Shown here: positions 12,001 through 22,368 of the stretch, piece by piece | How positions within the stretch are numbered: position 1 is the stretch's first letter | Layout of the letters: the number at the start of each line of letters is the position of its first letter | Source: Epichloe hybrida | Lineage: Eukaryota > Ascomycota > Sordariomycetes > Hypocreales > Clavicipitaceae | Length of the DNA stretch: 64,000 bases | Direction: 5' to 3' | Assembly: GCA_019022495.1 (NCBI GenBank) | Contig: JAFEKR010000002.1 | Location: forward strand, 2,170,001 to 2,234,000 | The notes under the pieces: model-generated | Databases searched by the model: none | What the model was told of the DNA's origin: nothing | Seen by the model: the letters and a program-made list of their open reading frames with translations, nothing else | Position numbers and translations under genes: made by a program

Positions 12001-13960
12001 TTCAAATCAGAACCTCCAACCCATTGGACAGACGGGTGAGGTTGTCATTGGCGGCGTTGGAGTCTCACTCGGTTACTTCAACGATGCCGAGAGCACCCGG
12101 GCGGCTTTTGTGCCCAATCCTTTCGTCACGTCAGAGGACATTAGCCGCGGCTGGACTACCATGTACCGAACTGGAGATCTCGGATACCTACAGCCTGATG
12201 GAAGTTTGGTCCTCAAGGGCCGTGTTGCAGGGGATACTGAGATCAAGCTGAACGGCGTTCGCATCAATCTGGCAGAAATAGAGGAAACGGTACTCTTGTC
12301 CGCGGATGGAGCCCTTTCGGATGCCGTTGCTTGTTTAAGATCTTCGTCGAAACATGGCGATACCCAATTCGTAGTCGTTTATGTGGTATTCAATTGCAAC
12401 TCCGCTCTCGGCAGTGATCGATCGAGCTTCTTGCAAAGGCTGTTACAGAACCTGCCATTACCAAGCACAACGCGGCCGTCTGCCCTAGCTCCGATTCAAG
12501 AAATCCCTCGCTCACTATCAGGCAAAGTCGATAGACAAGCACTGAGCAAAATGCCTCTGCCCCCAAAGGGCTCTGATCTCAGCAGACCTTCGGGCATGTT
12601 GCATCGCGAATTGCTGCTTCGAACAATTTGGGAGCAGGTTATCCCTGACGAACTGGTTCAACTCGGACAAATTGACGCAGAGACCGATTTCTTTTCAGCC
12701 GGGGGAAGCTCACTACTGCTTATACAGTTGCGAAATAAGCTAGAGGAGCTACTTCAGATATCCGTTCCGCTATTACAGCTCTTTCAAGCCAGCACTTTGC
12801 GCTCTATGGCGCGCCTGCTGGCCGACGAGGAGGAGCTGGAGGAGCATACTCGGGATGCTGAGCGTATCGATTGGAACCAGGAAACCATGATCATGTCGGA
12901 TCTATTCCCCAAGGAAGTCTCACCTGGTCCCCCAGCGAATCTCCCTTCCGTGCCCCCTCGAGTTGTCGTGCTCACAGGCGCCACGGGGTTCCTGGGCCGT
13001 CATCTCCTAGAAGCCTTGTTAGATGAAGAACATGTGGACAAGGTCATCTGCATTGCAGTGAGAAACCCTTCCTTTGCCGACACTTATTCAATGGAACTCA
13101 AATACAAACTCGAGTTCTACCAAGGTGATCTGACGTTGCCTCAACTCGGACTGGATGATGCTGCCGTGAGTCAAATATTTGGCGTGGCGGATGCGGTAAT
13201 ACACAATGGAGCGGACGTGTCGCACCTCAAGACGTATGCGTCTCTGCGCAAGGCAAACTTCGTCTCAACTCAAGAGTTGGTCAAGATGTGTCTTTCGCGC
13301 AACGTTCCACTACACTACATCTCAACAACAGGGGTCTCGATGTATACCTCATCGGAAACTATGGCGCCAGTTTCTGTCCGTCACTCGCACCCTCCCACGG
13401 ACGGCCATTACGGATATATCGCATCCAAGTGGACCAGCGAGGTCTTTCTTGAGAACGTCCAGGAAAAGTATGGGCTGCCAGTTGTCATACACCGGCCGTC
13501 AAGCATCATTCGACCGGAATCAGACATGGCGGGAGATGATCCAGCCGCAGATGTTGTTCAGAACATGCTTCTCTACTCACGGCGCATATCTGCCGTGCCA
13601 GCGGCTATGCTAGAGCTACGCGGGACCTTGGATCTCGTTCGTTCTGAAACGGTTAGCCAGAGGGTCATTGAGGCAGTGATGGGGCCACCGCGGCAGTCCG
13701 ATGCTGGCGGTATCACGTATATTCACGAGTCTGGAGACGTTGAGCTGAGGATACGTGGCATGCGCGAACATATTCAGAAAGCTACTCGAGACCCCGTAGG
13801 AGCAATACCATTGGACGAATGGCTTCTACTTGCCAAGGCTCAGGGGTTATCCGATTCCATGGCGAGTGTTTTCGAGGGCATAGGCTCGGGCGAGGGACTG
13901 AACTTCCCGCAGCTGGTCACTGGTGGGCATGGGGAGCCGCTGTTTCCCAACCAATCGTGA
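1502..13960 (+). CDS. Hybrid PKS-NRPS megasynthase (about 4,050 aa, one frame break)
   Basis: A highly reducing PKS fused to one NRPS module; it would make a methylated polyketide chain and link it to one amino acid. Domains by approximate residue: KS with TACSSS (185), EAHGTGT (323) and GHTE (369); a short-repeat linker (460-505); AT with GHSSGE (694); DH with [10 protein letters not shown] (1020) and an Asp in HPAVLDAAF (1195); C-methyltransferase with EVGAGTGG (1476); a linker with no recognisable ER; KR with GLSGSMG (2176) and the S...Y..N pattern ending [10 protein letters not shown] (2300); ACP with GLDSL (2489); C with HHIIFDRTS (2739); A with [11 protein letters not shown] (3214), YGPTETT and YRTGDLG; T with GGSSLLLI (3636); terminal reductase with TGATGFLG (3726) and YIASK. 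Introns: 1977-2038, 8239-8309, 9014-9113, 10893-10958. Between about 6945 and 6985 the frame moves by one base without splice sites. The exact product is unknown. Confidence 0.93.
2930..3095 (+). repeat. Three adjacent short tandem repeats in the KS-AT linker
   Basis: Within the PKS coding sequence, three different in-frame repeats sit side by side: CGTGTATCA-type units encoding VSR, about eleven GGAGCA hexamers (about 2977-3038) encoding Ala-Gly, and CTCACGCCT units encoding TPL. All have periods divisible by three, so the frame is kept. Such runs are flexible linkers and likely length-variable between strains. Confidence 0.9.
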
Positions 13961-14139
13961 CAAGTATGTATGTTTCGCCTGTAGCTTACACGGACGAGCA
14001 ACAGGGGTTGGCATCGATCAAGCTTTTTGCATTCATCATCAAATGTCAATTTGAGCCCAACATAGGATAATAATAATAATAGTATCATCCTTAACCCCCG
14101 GTCAAACCCAAAGCTTGCCCTGGTCCAGTACCGAGATAA

Positions 14140-15887
14140 TTATGCCACTCCCTCACGCGCTTTTAGCCTCAGCATTAGCGGCCCCTTTTTCCATACGGTG
14201 AAGAGCCGTTGCTTCTGGTGCCAGTCATTCTGTCCCTCCATGACGTCGTAGTCAAATCTATACAAAACTCGGCTGATTATGACTCGAAGCTCATTCAGCG
14301 CCAGGTTTTTCCCGATGCAATCGCGCGGGCCGGCGCTGAATGGTTTGAATACGGCATGGTTGTCGTTTTTGAAACGCTCGTCATAGAACGGATGATATGC
14401 CGGCAACCATCGTTCAGGTATGAACGAGTTGGGCTCTTTGAAATGCTTGGGGTTGCGGAAAGTGGCCCACTGATATGTAGTCACACGCGTCTAGGAAAAA
14501 AAAAAATTGAAAAAAAAAGCATGGGTGTTAGCCGATCCTCTCTGCGGAAGATGGGGAAGGAGAGAGGTTCATGTCAACTTGCCCCCGGCGGTATATAAAT
14601 GCCTTCGATAAAGGCACCAGGCGACACTCGCGCTGGTGTTTCCGCAGCGGGCGGGAAGATTCTCAGAATCTCGTTGACGGTAGCCACGAGATACTCCAAA
14701 TGGGTACAAGTCTGGAAGCTTATTTCCTTCTCGGAGCTGAAGGAGCTTCGAATCTCCTCTGTCAAGCGCTTATACGCCTCTGGGTGGTTTGACAAGTAGA
14801 ACCAAAGAGCGGACAGAGCTGAGGCAGTCGTCTCGCTCCCCGCCAGGATGATGGTAGGTGAGCTTTCCAATATTTCCTCGGCTTCCATGCCAATCTGTCC
14901 ATCTCGCGTCTTTCGCAACATGTAAGTCATGAAGTCCTTCCGCCCGGCAGGTCCTTCTTCTCCGAGCTTCATGCGGGCGCGCGCGCGTTCCTTGCTGCCA
15001 CTGCGAGCCGCGTGCTGCTTGACACCGATTTCGTCACTGAAGCAGGATAAGATGGTTCGAATTCTAGGGTAGTTCGCGTACAATCTTCGGCGAGAAAATT
15101 GCTCGATGGAGTCGAAGATCAACGTGATTAAAGGGTGGACGGTGTTGTTCTCTAGGCTGGAGAAGGACTCGGACAAGGTGAGATCCCCTATGATGTCGAA
15201 TGTACAAGCATTCATCCACTTGACGGCATCGAGAAACTCGCCATTCTCGGCATGCGTCTGGAGGCGATCTAGCAACAGGTCGATGTATTCTTGGACGACG
15301 GCCTCTTGTTGCGCCAGAGAGGCGTCGCTGAATGCATGGCTCAGCTGCCTGCGTTGACGGCGGTGGATGTCGTGAGGCGCAAAAATCAGGCTGCAGGCCT
15401 TGGCGGCAAATGTCAGAGGCAGCTTCTCGAATTCCGCTTCATTTGCCTTGCGCCGGCTGAATACTTGTGGCCAGGCAATCTCGCCGTCGAGCATGATGTG
15501 GTTGGGACCAACCCGAATCATGGGGCCATATTTCTGGATCAGGTCTGGTGTCTTCCTGAAAAACACGCCTCGGTAATAGTTTTGAAGCAAGAAGGGCAAG
15601 TATGAGGCGGAGTATTTCACGGGTCCGGGCACCTTGGCCAGCGGATGGAACCAGATGCGGTGAACAATTTGGGCGACAACACATGCAGCGACCTTGAGAG
15701 AGAATGGGGGGGTGGGGGGGTTGTACCAACTCAGCTCAGCATCAGGTTACGATTTGGAAATAGTTTGTTGCATGGCGAGACCTACAATTGAAGTAGCAAA
15801 GCTCAGAACCAGTAGCATGTGTGCGTTGTCCAGTCGAAGGTTGGCCAGGTGACTTGCTGGACCGAGGACATCGGGAAATGATGGCAT
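14140..15887 (-). CDS. Cytochrome P450 (520 aa)
   Basis: A complete class II fungal P450 next to the PKS-NRPS and convergent with it. Three exons: 15887-15786 (membrane anchor MLLVLSFATSI), 15692-14583 and 14490-14140. Visible motifs: hinge WFHPLAKVPGPVKY, RRQRRQLSHAFSD (helix C), I-helix AGSETTAS, ExxR in NEILRIFPP, and the heme loop FKPFSAGPRDCIGKNLA with the axial Cys. The second intron (14491-14582) uses a GC donor: IYIPPG joins TRVTTYQWA only if the intron starts GCAAGT and ends CTAG. The first donor is GTAGGT, weaker, so the N-terminus is less certain. Probably a tailoring oxidase of the adjacent pathway (inference from position); the substrate cannot be read from sequence. Confidence 0.9.
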
Positions 15888-17279
15888 GATGAATGGCGAC
15901 CCTGGAGAAGGAGTCAAACTTTGGTGATTTAGAGAAGAGGAAGGAGGACGGTCCGTCTTGGGACGTGGCCGGGACTGGCCGGGACTTTTGTGGCAGCGGA
16001 CATGGAATATATTATGTATGGTTCTGCTCGTTGTGCTGGTTGATTTCAGCCTCTCTCTCCATGGATCAAGAGCTTGCGGGCATCACATACAGATCACGAC
16101 CCCCCTCCCCCTTTTCTTGGTCGTATGATCGATGCTCGATTTGAAAGCACCCTAGTCTTCCCACGGTTGACTTTCCTCATCCTTTTACGGGGACGGAGGA
16201 CTCGGGTCCCCTGTCTACCGTCTGTCTACCGTGCCGCGAGGTTGTGGACTGTGTGTCCCAATGGAAATCATGGCCAAAACAAGTTTTGCCACGGTAATCC
16301 GTATATACGGGTGTATACATGTTGGGTAGTATTCGGTGGGGATGAGCATGCAAACATCATGAGCACATGACCAAGTAAATGTTCCTTCCTTTTCAATACA
16401 TACATGTAGGTATCTCCTTAGATGGCAACGTGCGTGACACCTGGTGTGGCCACGGGATACCCTAATTAGGCATAGTGAAAATGCAAATCTTAAGGCGCTA
16501 TTAGCTATAATCTATTTAAAAAAGCAAGTAGTATTAATGCTAATAAAGCTACTAATACTAGGAATTAGCGCCTGCTAAACCATTAATAGGCCTACCCGCC
16601 ACGCCTAGCGCTATGCCTAATTGGGCGTCCCGTGGCCACACCAGGTATCCCCTTGTACGTTGCTCACTTGACTTAGTCACTACCCCGCACTCGATGTACT
16701 ACCGCGCGTTTACGGATCCGTACTCCGTAGTTACTCCATGATGCCCGTGTCCAATTGAAACAGACGGGCTCCATTGCTCTTGCCGTTGCACAAGTCACGC
16801 ATTACACACATTACACGTTGCAGTATGCGCACTGTGCAGGGTGCAGTTGGCCATGCATGTCATCTCAGGTGGGGCAGACCATGCAGAGTTACATGTAACT
16901 CGTCTCGTGCCGAATCAGAAAGCGCTCAACGTTGCATGACTTCGAACTGTTCTTCAATGAAACATGAGATCGCCAAATTGACGGACGCTATTCGGATTCG
17001 ACGTCTCATCCTGGTTGCGCGGGTCGCTGCCGCATTTCGACCAATTACAGGGAAACTCGGTGCACCGCGGCTTCGTGCGGAAGAAGCGCTCTCCGGCTCA
17101 TTTCCGCGCTGCCGCCGTGGCCCCGTCGTGGACCGTCGTGGACCCCTCAATTGCCCCCCACCAAACCTCGTGAAGGAAAGAGCTTCCGACGATTGATGCT
17201 GTTGCACCCACTTCGATTTTGCCTCTGCCTTTTCATTAACCCCCTCTTTCCCCTCAGACACGATATACAATTCCTCACC

Positions 17280-17319
<40 letters not shown>

Positions 17320-17346
17320 GAAACTGTCATTCTTCACCCGCCGAAA
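15888..17346. other. Intergenic region with a MITE-like element
   Basis: No convincing gene. It holds the inverted-repeat element at 16439-16646 and, just before the fumarylacetoacetase start, a GACA tetranucleotide run (about 17280-17316) that lies in that gene's leader. Confidence 0.7.
16439..16646. mobile_element. MITE-like 208 bp inverted-repeat element
   Basis: The outermost 19 bases ACCTGGTGTGGCCACGGGA at 16439 recur as an exact reverse complement ending at 16646. The match continues with few differences for about 36 bp (left end ...TAATTAGGCATA). The interior is AT-rich, has no ORF, and contains inner complementary GGCGCTATTA / TTAGCGCC segments. No clear target-site duplication is seen. 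The small size, terminal inverted repeats and non-coding interior fit a MITE; the interior's TA-rich vocabulary resembles the RIP-mutated block at 37.6-48.8 kb. Confidence 0.65.
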
Positions 17347-18711
17347 ATGTCTTGGCTTGCCATCTCGCCAGACTCGCACTTCTCCATCGCCAACATCCCC
17401 TTTGGCATCATCACTACCTCGTCCGATGCGACCAAGCGCCCCGCGATTGCCATCGGCGACTATGCTCTAGACCTCAAGGCATTTGCAAGCGCAGGGGGGT
17501 TCGAAGACTCTCCCGAGATCCAGAAGCATGCGACGGTCTGGTCCAAAGAATCTCTCAACGCCTTCGCCGCGCTAGGCCGACCCTTTCATCGCCTAGTTCG
17601 CGAATACTTGCAGTCTGTTTTTGGCGCTGATACCAAAATACCCCAGGTCCTCAAAGACAACGAGCAACTCAAGCAGGCCGCACTGTTCAAGAGGGCCGAA
17701 ATTCGGAACCACATGCCTCTCGTCGTTGGCGACTACACAGATTTTTACGCCGGCAAGAACCACGCCTACAATATTGGAGTTTTGTTCCGTGGTCCTGCCA
17801 ATGCTCTACAGCCCAACTACACCCATCTCCCGGTCGCCTATCACGGCCGCGCCAGTAGTGTCGTTGTTTCTGGCACCCCCATCCGCCGACCTTGGGGCCA
17901 GATTCTCAAGGACCCCAAGGCTGAGCCCAAGGTCCCCGTCCTCTCCCCCTGTGAGAAGCTTGACCTCGAGTTGGAGATGGGCATGTTCATCTGTCGTGAG
18001 AACCAGCTTGGCAACCCTATCCCAATTGCTGAAGCGGACGACTACGTCTTCGGCTATGTTCTCATGAATGATTGGAGTGCCAGAGATATCCAGGCCTGGG
18101 AGTATGTACCTCTGGGTCCTTTCACTGCCAAAAACCTGGGTACTACTGTCAGTGCCTGGGTCGTGTTGGCTGACGCCCTCGAAGGGTCAAAGACTGCTGG
18201 TATTGCCAATGACAACACTTTGTTGCCCTACCTCGAGGAGAAGACCAAGGAGAACTGCCTCGATATTCATCTCGAAGTTGACTTGACCAGTAAGTGCCAT
18301 CGAGGAAAAGCGCAGAGACATGCAATTCGCCGCAACTATGGCCCCACCACTTACCTGACATGTGTAGCTTCCAACGGCGACAAATCCACCATTTCGAAAT
18401 CCAACTCCAAACACCTCCTTTGGTCATGGCCCCAGATGATTGCCCACCACACCATCACTGGGTGCAACTTGCGTCCCGGCGACTTGTTGGGCTCGGGCAC
18501 TATCACTGGTGACACGCCCGGCTCTGAAGGCAGCATTCTCGAACAGACGCAGGGTGGAAAGAGGGCAATCCAGCTGCGGGGCGGCGAGGAGCGCATGTTC
18601 CTGCAAGACGGCGACACGCTGACCATTCGGGGATGGGCTGGGCAAGAGGGTGCTTTGATCGATTTCGGCGAGGTGACTGGCACCATCCAGCCTGCTTTGC
18701 CTCTGTTCTAG
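17347..18711 (+). CDS. fahA: Fumarylacetoacetase (428 aa)
   Basis: Hydrolyses 4-fumarylacetoacetate to fumarate and acetoacetate, the last step of phenylalanine/tyrosine breakdown. The product begins MSWLAISPDSHFSIANIPFG and shows the metal- and substrate-site signatures DYTDFYAGKNHAYNIG, LPVAYHGRASSVVVSGTP, LDLELEMG (metal Glu), YVLMNDWSARDIQAWEY and DLLGSGTITGDTPGS. One intron, 18290-18367 (donor GTAAGT, acceptor TGTAG), is 78 nt with no stop in frame, so an unspliced reading inserts 26 residues; splicing restores DLTTSNGDKS. It converges on the maleylacetoacetate isomerase gene 149 bp away, which supplies its substrate. The homogentisate dioxygenase gene often near this pair is not in the window. 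Confidence 0.97.
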   Translation: MSWLAISPDSHFSIANIPFGIITTSSDATKRPAIAIGDYALDLKAFASAGGFEDSPEIQKHATVWSKESLNAFAALGRPFHRLVREYLQSVFGADTKIPQVLKDNEQLKQAALFKRAEIRNHMPLVVGDYTDFYAGKNHAYNIGVLFRGPANALQPNYTHLPVAYHGRASSVVVSGTPIRRPWGQILKDPKAEPKVPVLSPCEKLDLELEMGMFICRENQLGNPIPIAEADDYVFGYVLMNDWSARDIQAWEYVPLGPFTAKNLGTTVSAWVVLADALEGSKTAGIANDNTLLPYLEEKTKENCLDIHLEVDLTSKCHRGKAQRHAIRRNYGPTTYLTCVASNGDKSTISKSNSKHLLWSWPQMIAHHTITGCNLRPGDLLGSGTITGDTPGSEGSILEQTQGGKRAIQLRGGEERMFLQDGDTLTIRGWAGQEGALIDFGEVTGTIQPALPLF

Positions 18712-18859
18712 AATATTCGTGCACGGTGAAACGAAGGCAAGTGGGACTCTTCAAACACAGAAAGAAAAGTGCCGACAAGAAAATCAATGCGCACTGATTT
18801 TTGGCCAAGCCAACCGCCCTGGTGCAGTGTACTTGTACAAAGACGATGTAGACTTGGTA

Positions 18860-19525
18860 TTATCTTCGAAGATTATCAGGGCAATCGGACTGTCTGAAAT
18901 AATCCGCTTTCTGCACAGCTGGGTGCTCATTCAGATTCGCAACCACCTTGGAAACATGGGGGAAAAGTGAAATGTCGACACCAAACCACTGCGCATTCCA
19001 AACAGCAGGCATCAAGCAGGCATCTGCCATGGTGAGGCCATCCCCCACAGAATACTTGCCGGCGGAGCTTTTGACAACCGCCTCATAAGCCCTCAGTCCG
19101 TCCGTCATCAACTCCTTGTTCCACTGCTCGGCAACGCCACCGAGCGCTCTCACGCGCTTCATGATTCTCAAATTGGTGACGGGCTGGATATCCGCGGCGA
19201 CAATCTCACACAAGACGCGCACCAGAGCTCGGGCCTCGGGATCGCTCGCCGGTGGCAGTGACGGGACCTCGGGGTGCACCTCCTCCAAGTACTCCAGCGC
19301 AGCTATGGACTGGCCAATCTTGAAGCCCGCGTCCGATGCCGTGCGCGACACGAGAAGGGGGACAGACGCGGATGGGTTGAGAGCCCTATGCTCGTCGGAG
19401 AGCTGTTCATCGTTGAGCAGATTGACGGGGACGTGCTCGTAGGCAATGTTCTTGAGGTTGAGGATGATGCGTAGGCGGGCGGAACAGGAGGAGCGGTAGT
19501 AGGCGTAAAGTGTGTAGTTGGGCAT
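18860..19525 (-). CDS. maiA: Maleylacetoacetate isomerase (GST zeta class, 221 aa)
   Basis: Isomerises maleylacetoacetate to fumarylacetoacetate using glutathione. The N-terminal thioredoxin-like domain starts MPNYTLYAYYRSSCSARLRI, with the zeta-class SSC(S/A) catalytic serine motif; LNPSASVPLL is the cis-Pro region and IGQSIAALEYLEE binds glutathione. The C-terminal helical domain includes YSVGDGLTMADACLMPAVW. There is no intron. ATG 19525 was chosen because upstream in-frame sequence is an A-rich run (T tract 19559-19579 on the plus strand) that looks like an untranslated leader. It is convergent with the fumarylacetoacetase gene. Confidence 0.96.
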   Translation of the reverse strand: MPNYTLYAYYRSSCSARLRIILNLKNIAYEHVPVNLLNDEQLSDEHRALNPSASVPLLVSRTASDAGFKIGQSIAALEYLEEVHPEVPSLPPASDPEARALVRVLCEIVAADIQPVTNLRIMKRVRALGGVAEQWNKELMTDGLRAYEAVVKSSAGKYSVGDGLTMADACLMPAVWNAQWFGVDISLFPHVSKVVANLNEHPAVQKADYFRQSDCPDNLRR

Positions 19526-21175
19526 AATCTCAATGATTTTCTGGTTGATCGATTTGCCTTTTTTTTTTTTTTTTTTTTCTCCCCTCGGTATGTTTTTTAT
19601 TCTATTTTGTAGGTGATGTTGATTCTCGCGGCGAGAAAAGAGAGGTTGGGGGGGGGGGGGGCAAGTTTGCTCCGGCATGTGGCGGAAGCGAGGGCGGAAA
19701 TGTTTCCGAGCCGCGGGGAAAGCTTTTTGCTAGGGTCGCAGTAAATCTCGGCTCTAACAAGACTAGTAGAATGGTATCCAACCCGACCCGACCGACCGAC
19801 TGACTGACTGTCTGACTGACTGTCTGACTGAATGACTACAAGCGTGAACTCGCATTAGCACTAATACACTATAGTCTTTACCGTATGCTTAGCATATGCA
19901 GTGATTTTTCAACTGCCTACCTAAGTAGGATTCAGAGGCTCCACCCCAGATATGAGACGAAGAGGGGGCTTTTTTTCTTCTTCAAGATTTCCACAACAAG
20001 TCGAGATCGGCAGAGGGCGGTGAATCCGAAGGCATCGATCGGTTCTAGAACCTCGGACACATGCAATGTGGATTCCTCGGGTCATTGTGCCGGAGCGTCG
20101 CATCCTTGATTGTGTCTGGAAGTTCACGAAGTGTTTATCCAGTTATGACTCGTGAGCAGGGGTTCTAGAACGAGGGGGCTAGTACATTGACTTACGTACT
20201 CCGTACAGTCTAACCCCTATGTAAATGATTTTATAACGGCTATGTACAAGCCCCAAGCGGAGCGGCCATTAGCTCTCGGCGGCCATTAAGCATTATATCA
20301 ATCGTGTTGCGCAGCTTCAATCCGACCGTAGCCGCGATCGCGACACGCGCAGCGCAGCGTGGCCTCTTATCACGTGTGCCCACAACCCCCCTCCCCCCTT
20401 TATACACATACGATAACAACCTCCTCGTTCCTTCTCTCCCTTTCTTAGACAGACCCGGTCCCGTGGATGAATACATACATAAAATATTCCTAATCCAAGC
20501 CTCATCCCTGTGTTCCTGACAATAACTCATGGTCGCATAATAATTGACTTACTGATCCAGTCCACTTCAAACCTTGGCATACTATCTATACTATATACCG
20601 AGTTGGACTATTATAGAGCTCTCCGCTGACGCTCTGCTAGACCCTAGAGTTGAAGCTGCATAGGCCCCCGCGAGCCCGGCGCTCATCATCCGTACGCCCG
20701 CCCGTCAGCGCCGAGCGTCAACGAGGCTCATGGCACAAAATGCCCGCCATGTCCACAGACTCTATGTACACGCTGCTTCGTGCTTCTCCTTGTGATATCT
20801 CTCCTCGGTGCTAAGAGCGGCGGGATGCACGATGATGCTAGCCGTACTTACTCTTGTCGGTTCGGTTCCAGCTACATGTACATATGTACAACGCAAAGGG
20901 TTAGGTGAGAGAGGAGGGGGGGGCACGAGTCATGCCGAAGGAACTAGACTCAGAAGACCTTCTGTCGATTATCATCACGATGCTATAGCTTATTCACCCT
21001 AATTTTTTCTGCTGTATAGAAAGGGGGGGGGAAAAAAAGTCTATATAACCCATGACATGAGTCCAACCGCCATCTTGGTGCTCAACAACATCTGGTTTTT
21101 TTTTTTTTTTTCTTCCCTCGCACATTGCATCAATACCACCCACCGTTCGACATTGAAACCCCCCCCCCTTCAATC
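19526..21175. other. Intergenic, no convincing gene
   Basis: Contains a T tract (19559-19579), a CTGA/CTGT tetranucleotide run (about 19798-19835), scattered homopolymers and a T run at 21096-21111 just upstream of the CVNH gene. Short ORFs here have no recognisable family features. Confidence 0.6.
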
Positions 21176-21750
21176 ATGAAGTCAATCAATTCGCTTCTTC
21201 TCTCACTGGCTGTTCTGGGCATGAACATGGGCTCGGAAGCTCATCTCAGCGGCCTCTCACAAAACAGCTCGGATACGCACGTCACGGCCGGCACTCTCGT
21301 CAAGCGTGGTGGGAGCGACTTCAGTAAAACATGCAGGTATATCAAGCTAGTCAGAGGCAATCCGAGATTCCTCCAGGCGCATTGTGAGAGCATGGATCAC
21401 GCACTGCGCTATGCAGAAATTAACCTCGACGGCTGCCTTGCGAATAGAAAAGGCGAATTGAGATGGGGGTGAGTTGTCCCACTAGATGAAGTCCCCCTTT
21501 CTTTTAGGTGGTTTTTTTTTTTTTTTTCTTAACTCATTCTATTCTAAGGAGTGGTTTCTCTGAGACTTGTGAATGGAAGTCGTGCGAGCTCATACATCTG
21601 GATTATATCTGCCACTGCAACGATGGGAAAGGCGGGTTTAAGAAATCTTCTTATGATCTTGGTCAGTCTCCCGCATGGAAATATTCCGAGTATCTCCCCT
21701 CAGATGCTAATCCCGAGTTCTACGGTAACAGACGATATTATCGAAAATAA
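21176..21750 (+). CDS. Secreted CVNH (cyanovirin-N homology) protein, 164 aa
   Basis: A small secreted protein with a likely signal peptide (MKSINSLLLSLAVLGMNMGS) and a Lys-Arg site after TAGTLV. The mature part shows the two-repeat CVNH pattern: first FSKTCRYIKL, LQAHC, EINLDGCLANRKGELRWG; second SGFSETCEWKSCELI, LDYICHCNDGKG. CVNH domains in fungi are usually mannose- or glycan-binding lectins; the ligand here is unknown. One intron, 21469-21548 (GTGAGT...CTAAG), joins LRWG to SGFSETC, exactly between the two repeats. The tail after the domain (KYSEYLPSDANPEFYGNRRY) is unusual and unassigned. Confidence 0.8.
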
Positions 21751-22368
21751 AGACGGCAAGCTGACATGTCAGCCGTCGCTGTCGGAAGATTTAATGAAAA
21801 AGTTGGGTTTCTAAGGTCCGTAGGCTATCTACAACGTGGCACAACGAGGCTATGTAACGAGGAGGGCAAGGTATCGCGAGGAAGTGATGATGCCTAAGAT
21901 GCGAGACTGCTACATCCAACATGAAAGGCTAGCTATTGACTCGAGGGCTGTGAGATGAGGCATCCATCGCAGTGTGTTGATCTCGGAACCTTCATAGCAC
22001 GTAATCACGGAAGATTGTCGGCATTCACCCTCAGATCTCAGAAACTTTTGTGACCTAATTTTTTTTTTTTTTTTTTTTTTTTTTTCCGTGAACGAATTGC
22101 TGGAAGTAGCGTAGGATCCGACAAAGTCTTGCCCGCCCTAGTAGTTTCGAACTCCCCTTTCAAAAATCTTTGTAGATTGTGTGTAGCCGGAATCGGGCAC
22201 CCTCAAATGGTTACGTCACGCCATGATAAAAAAAAAAAAATTTAGACGAGCATGCGTTTCGTTTTGTAGAACATCACTTCACTCTTTTTTATGCGCTAAA
22301 ATCTTGGCATCATTACAACTCCTGGCACTACGTACGTGAACCACTGAAATCATCCACGCTAAGCGGCA
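21751..22368. other. Intergenic, no gene seen
   Basis: AT-rich sequence with a long T tract (about 22060-22085) and an A tract near 22228-22240, probably holding the 3' ends of the two convergent flanking genes. No ORF of note. Confidence 0.6.
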
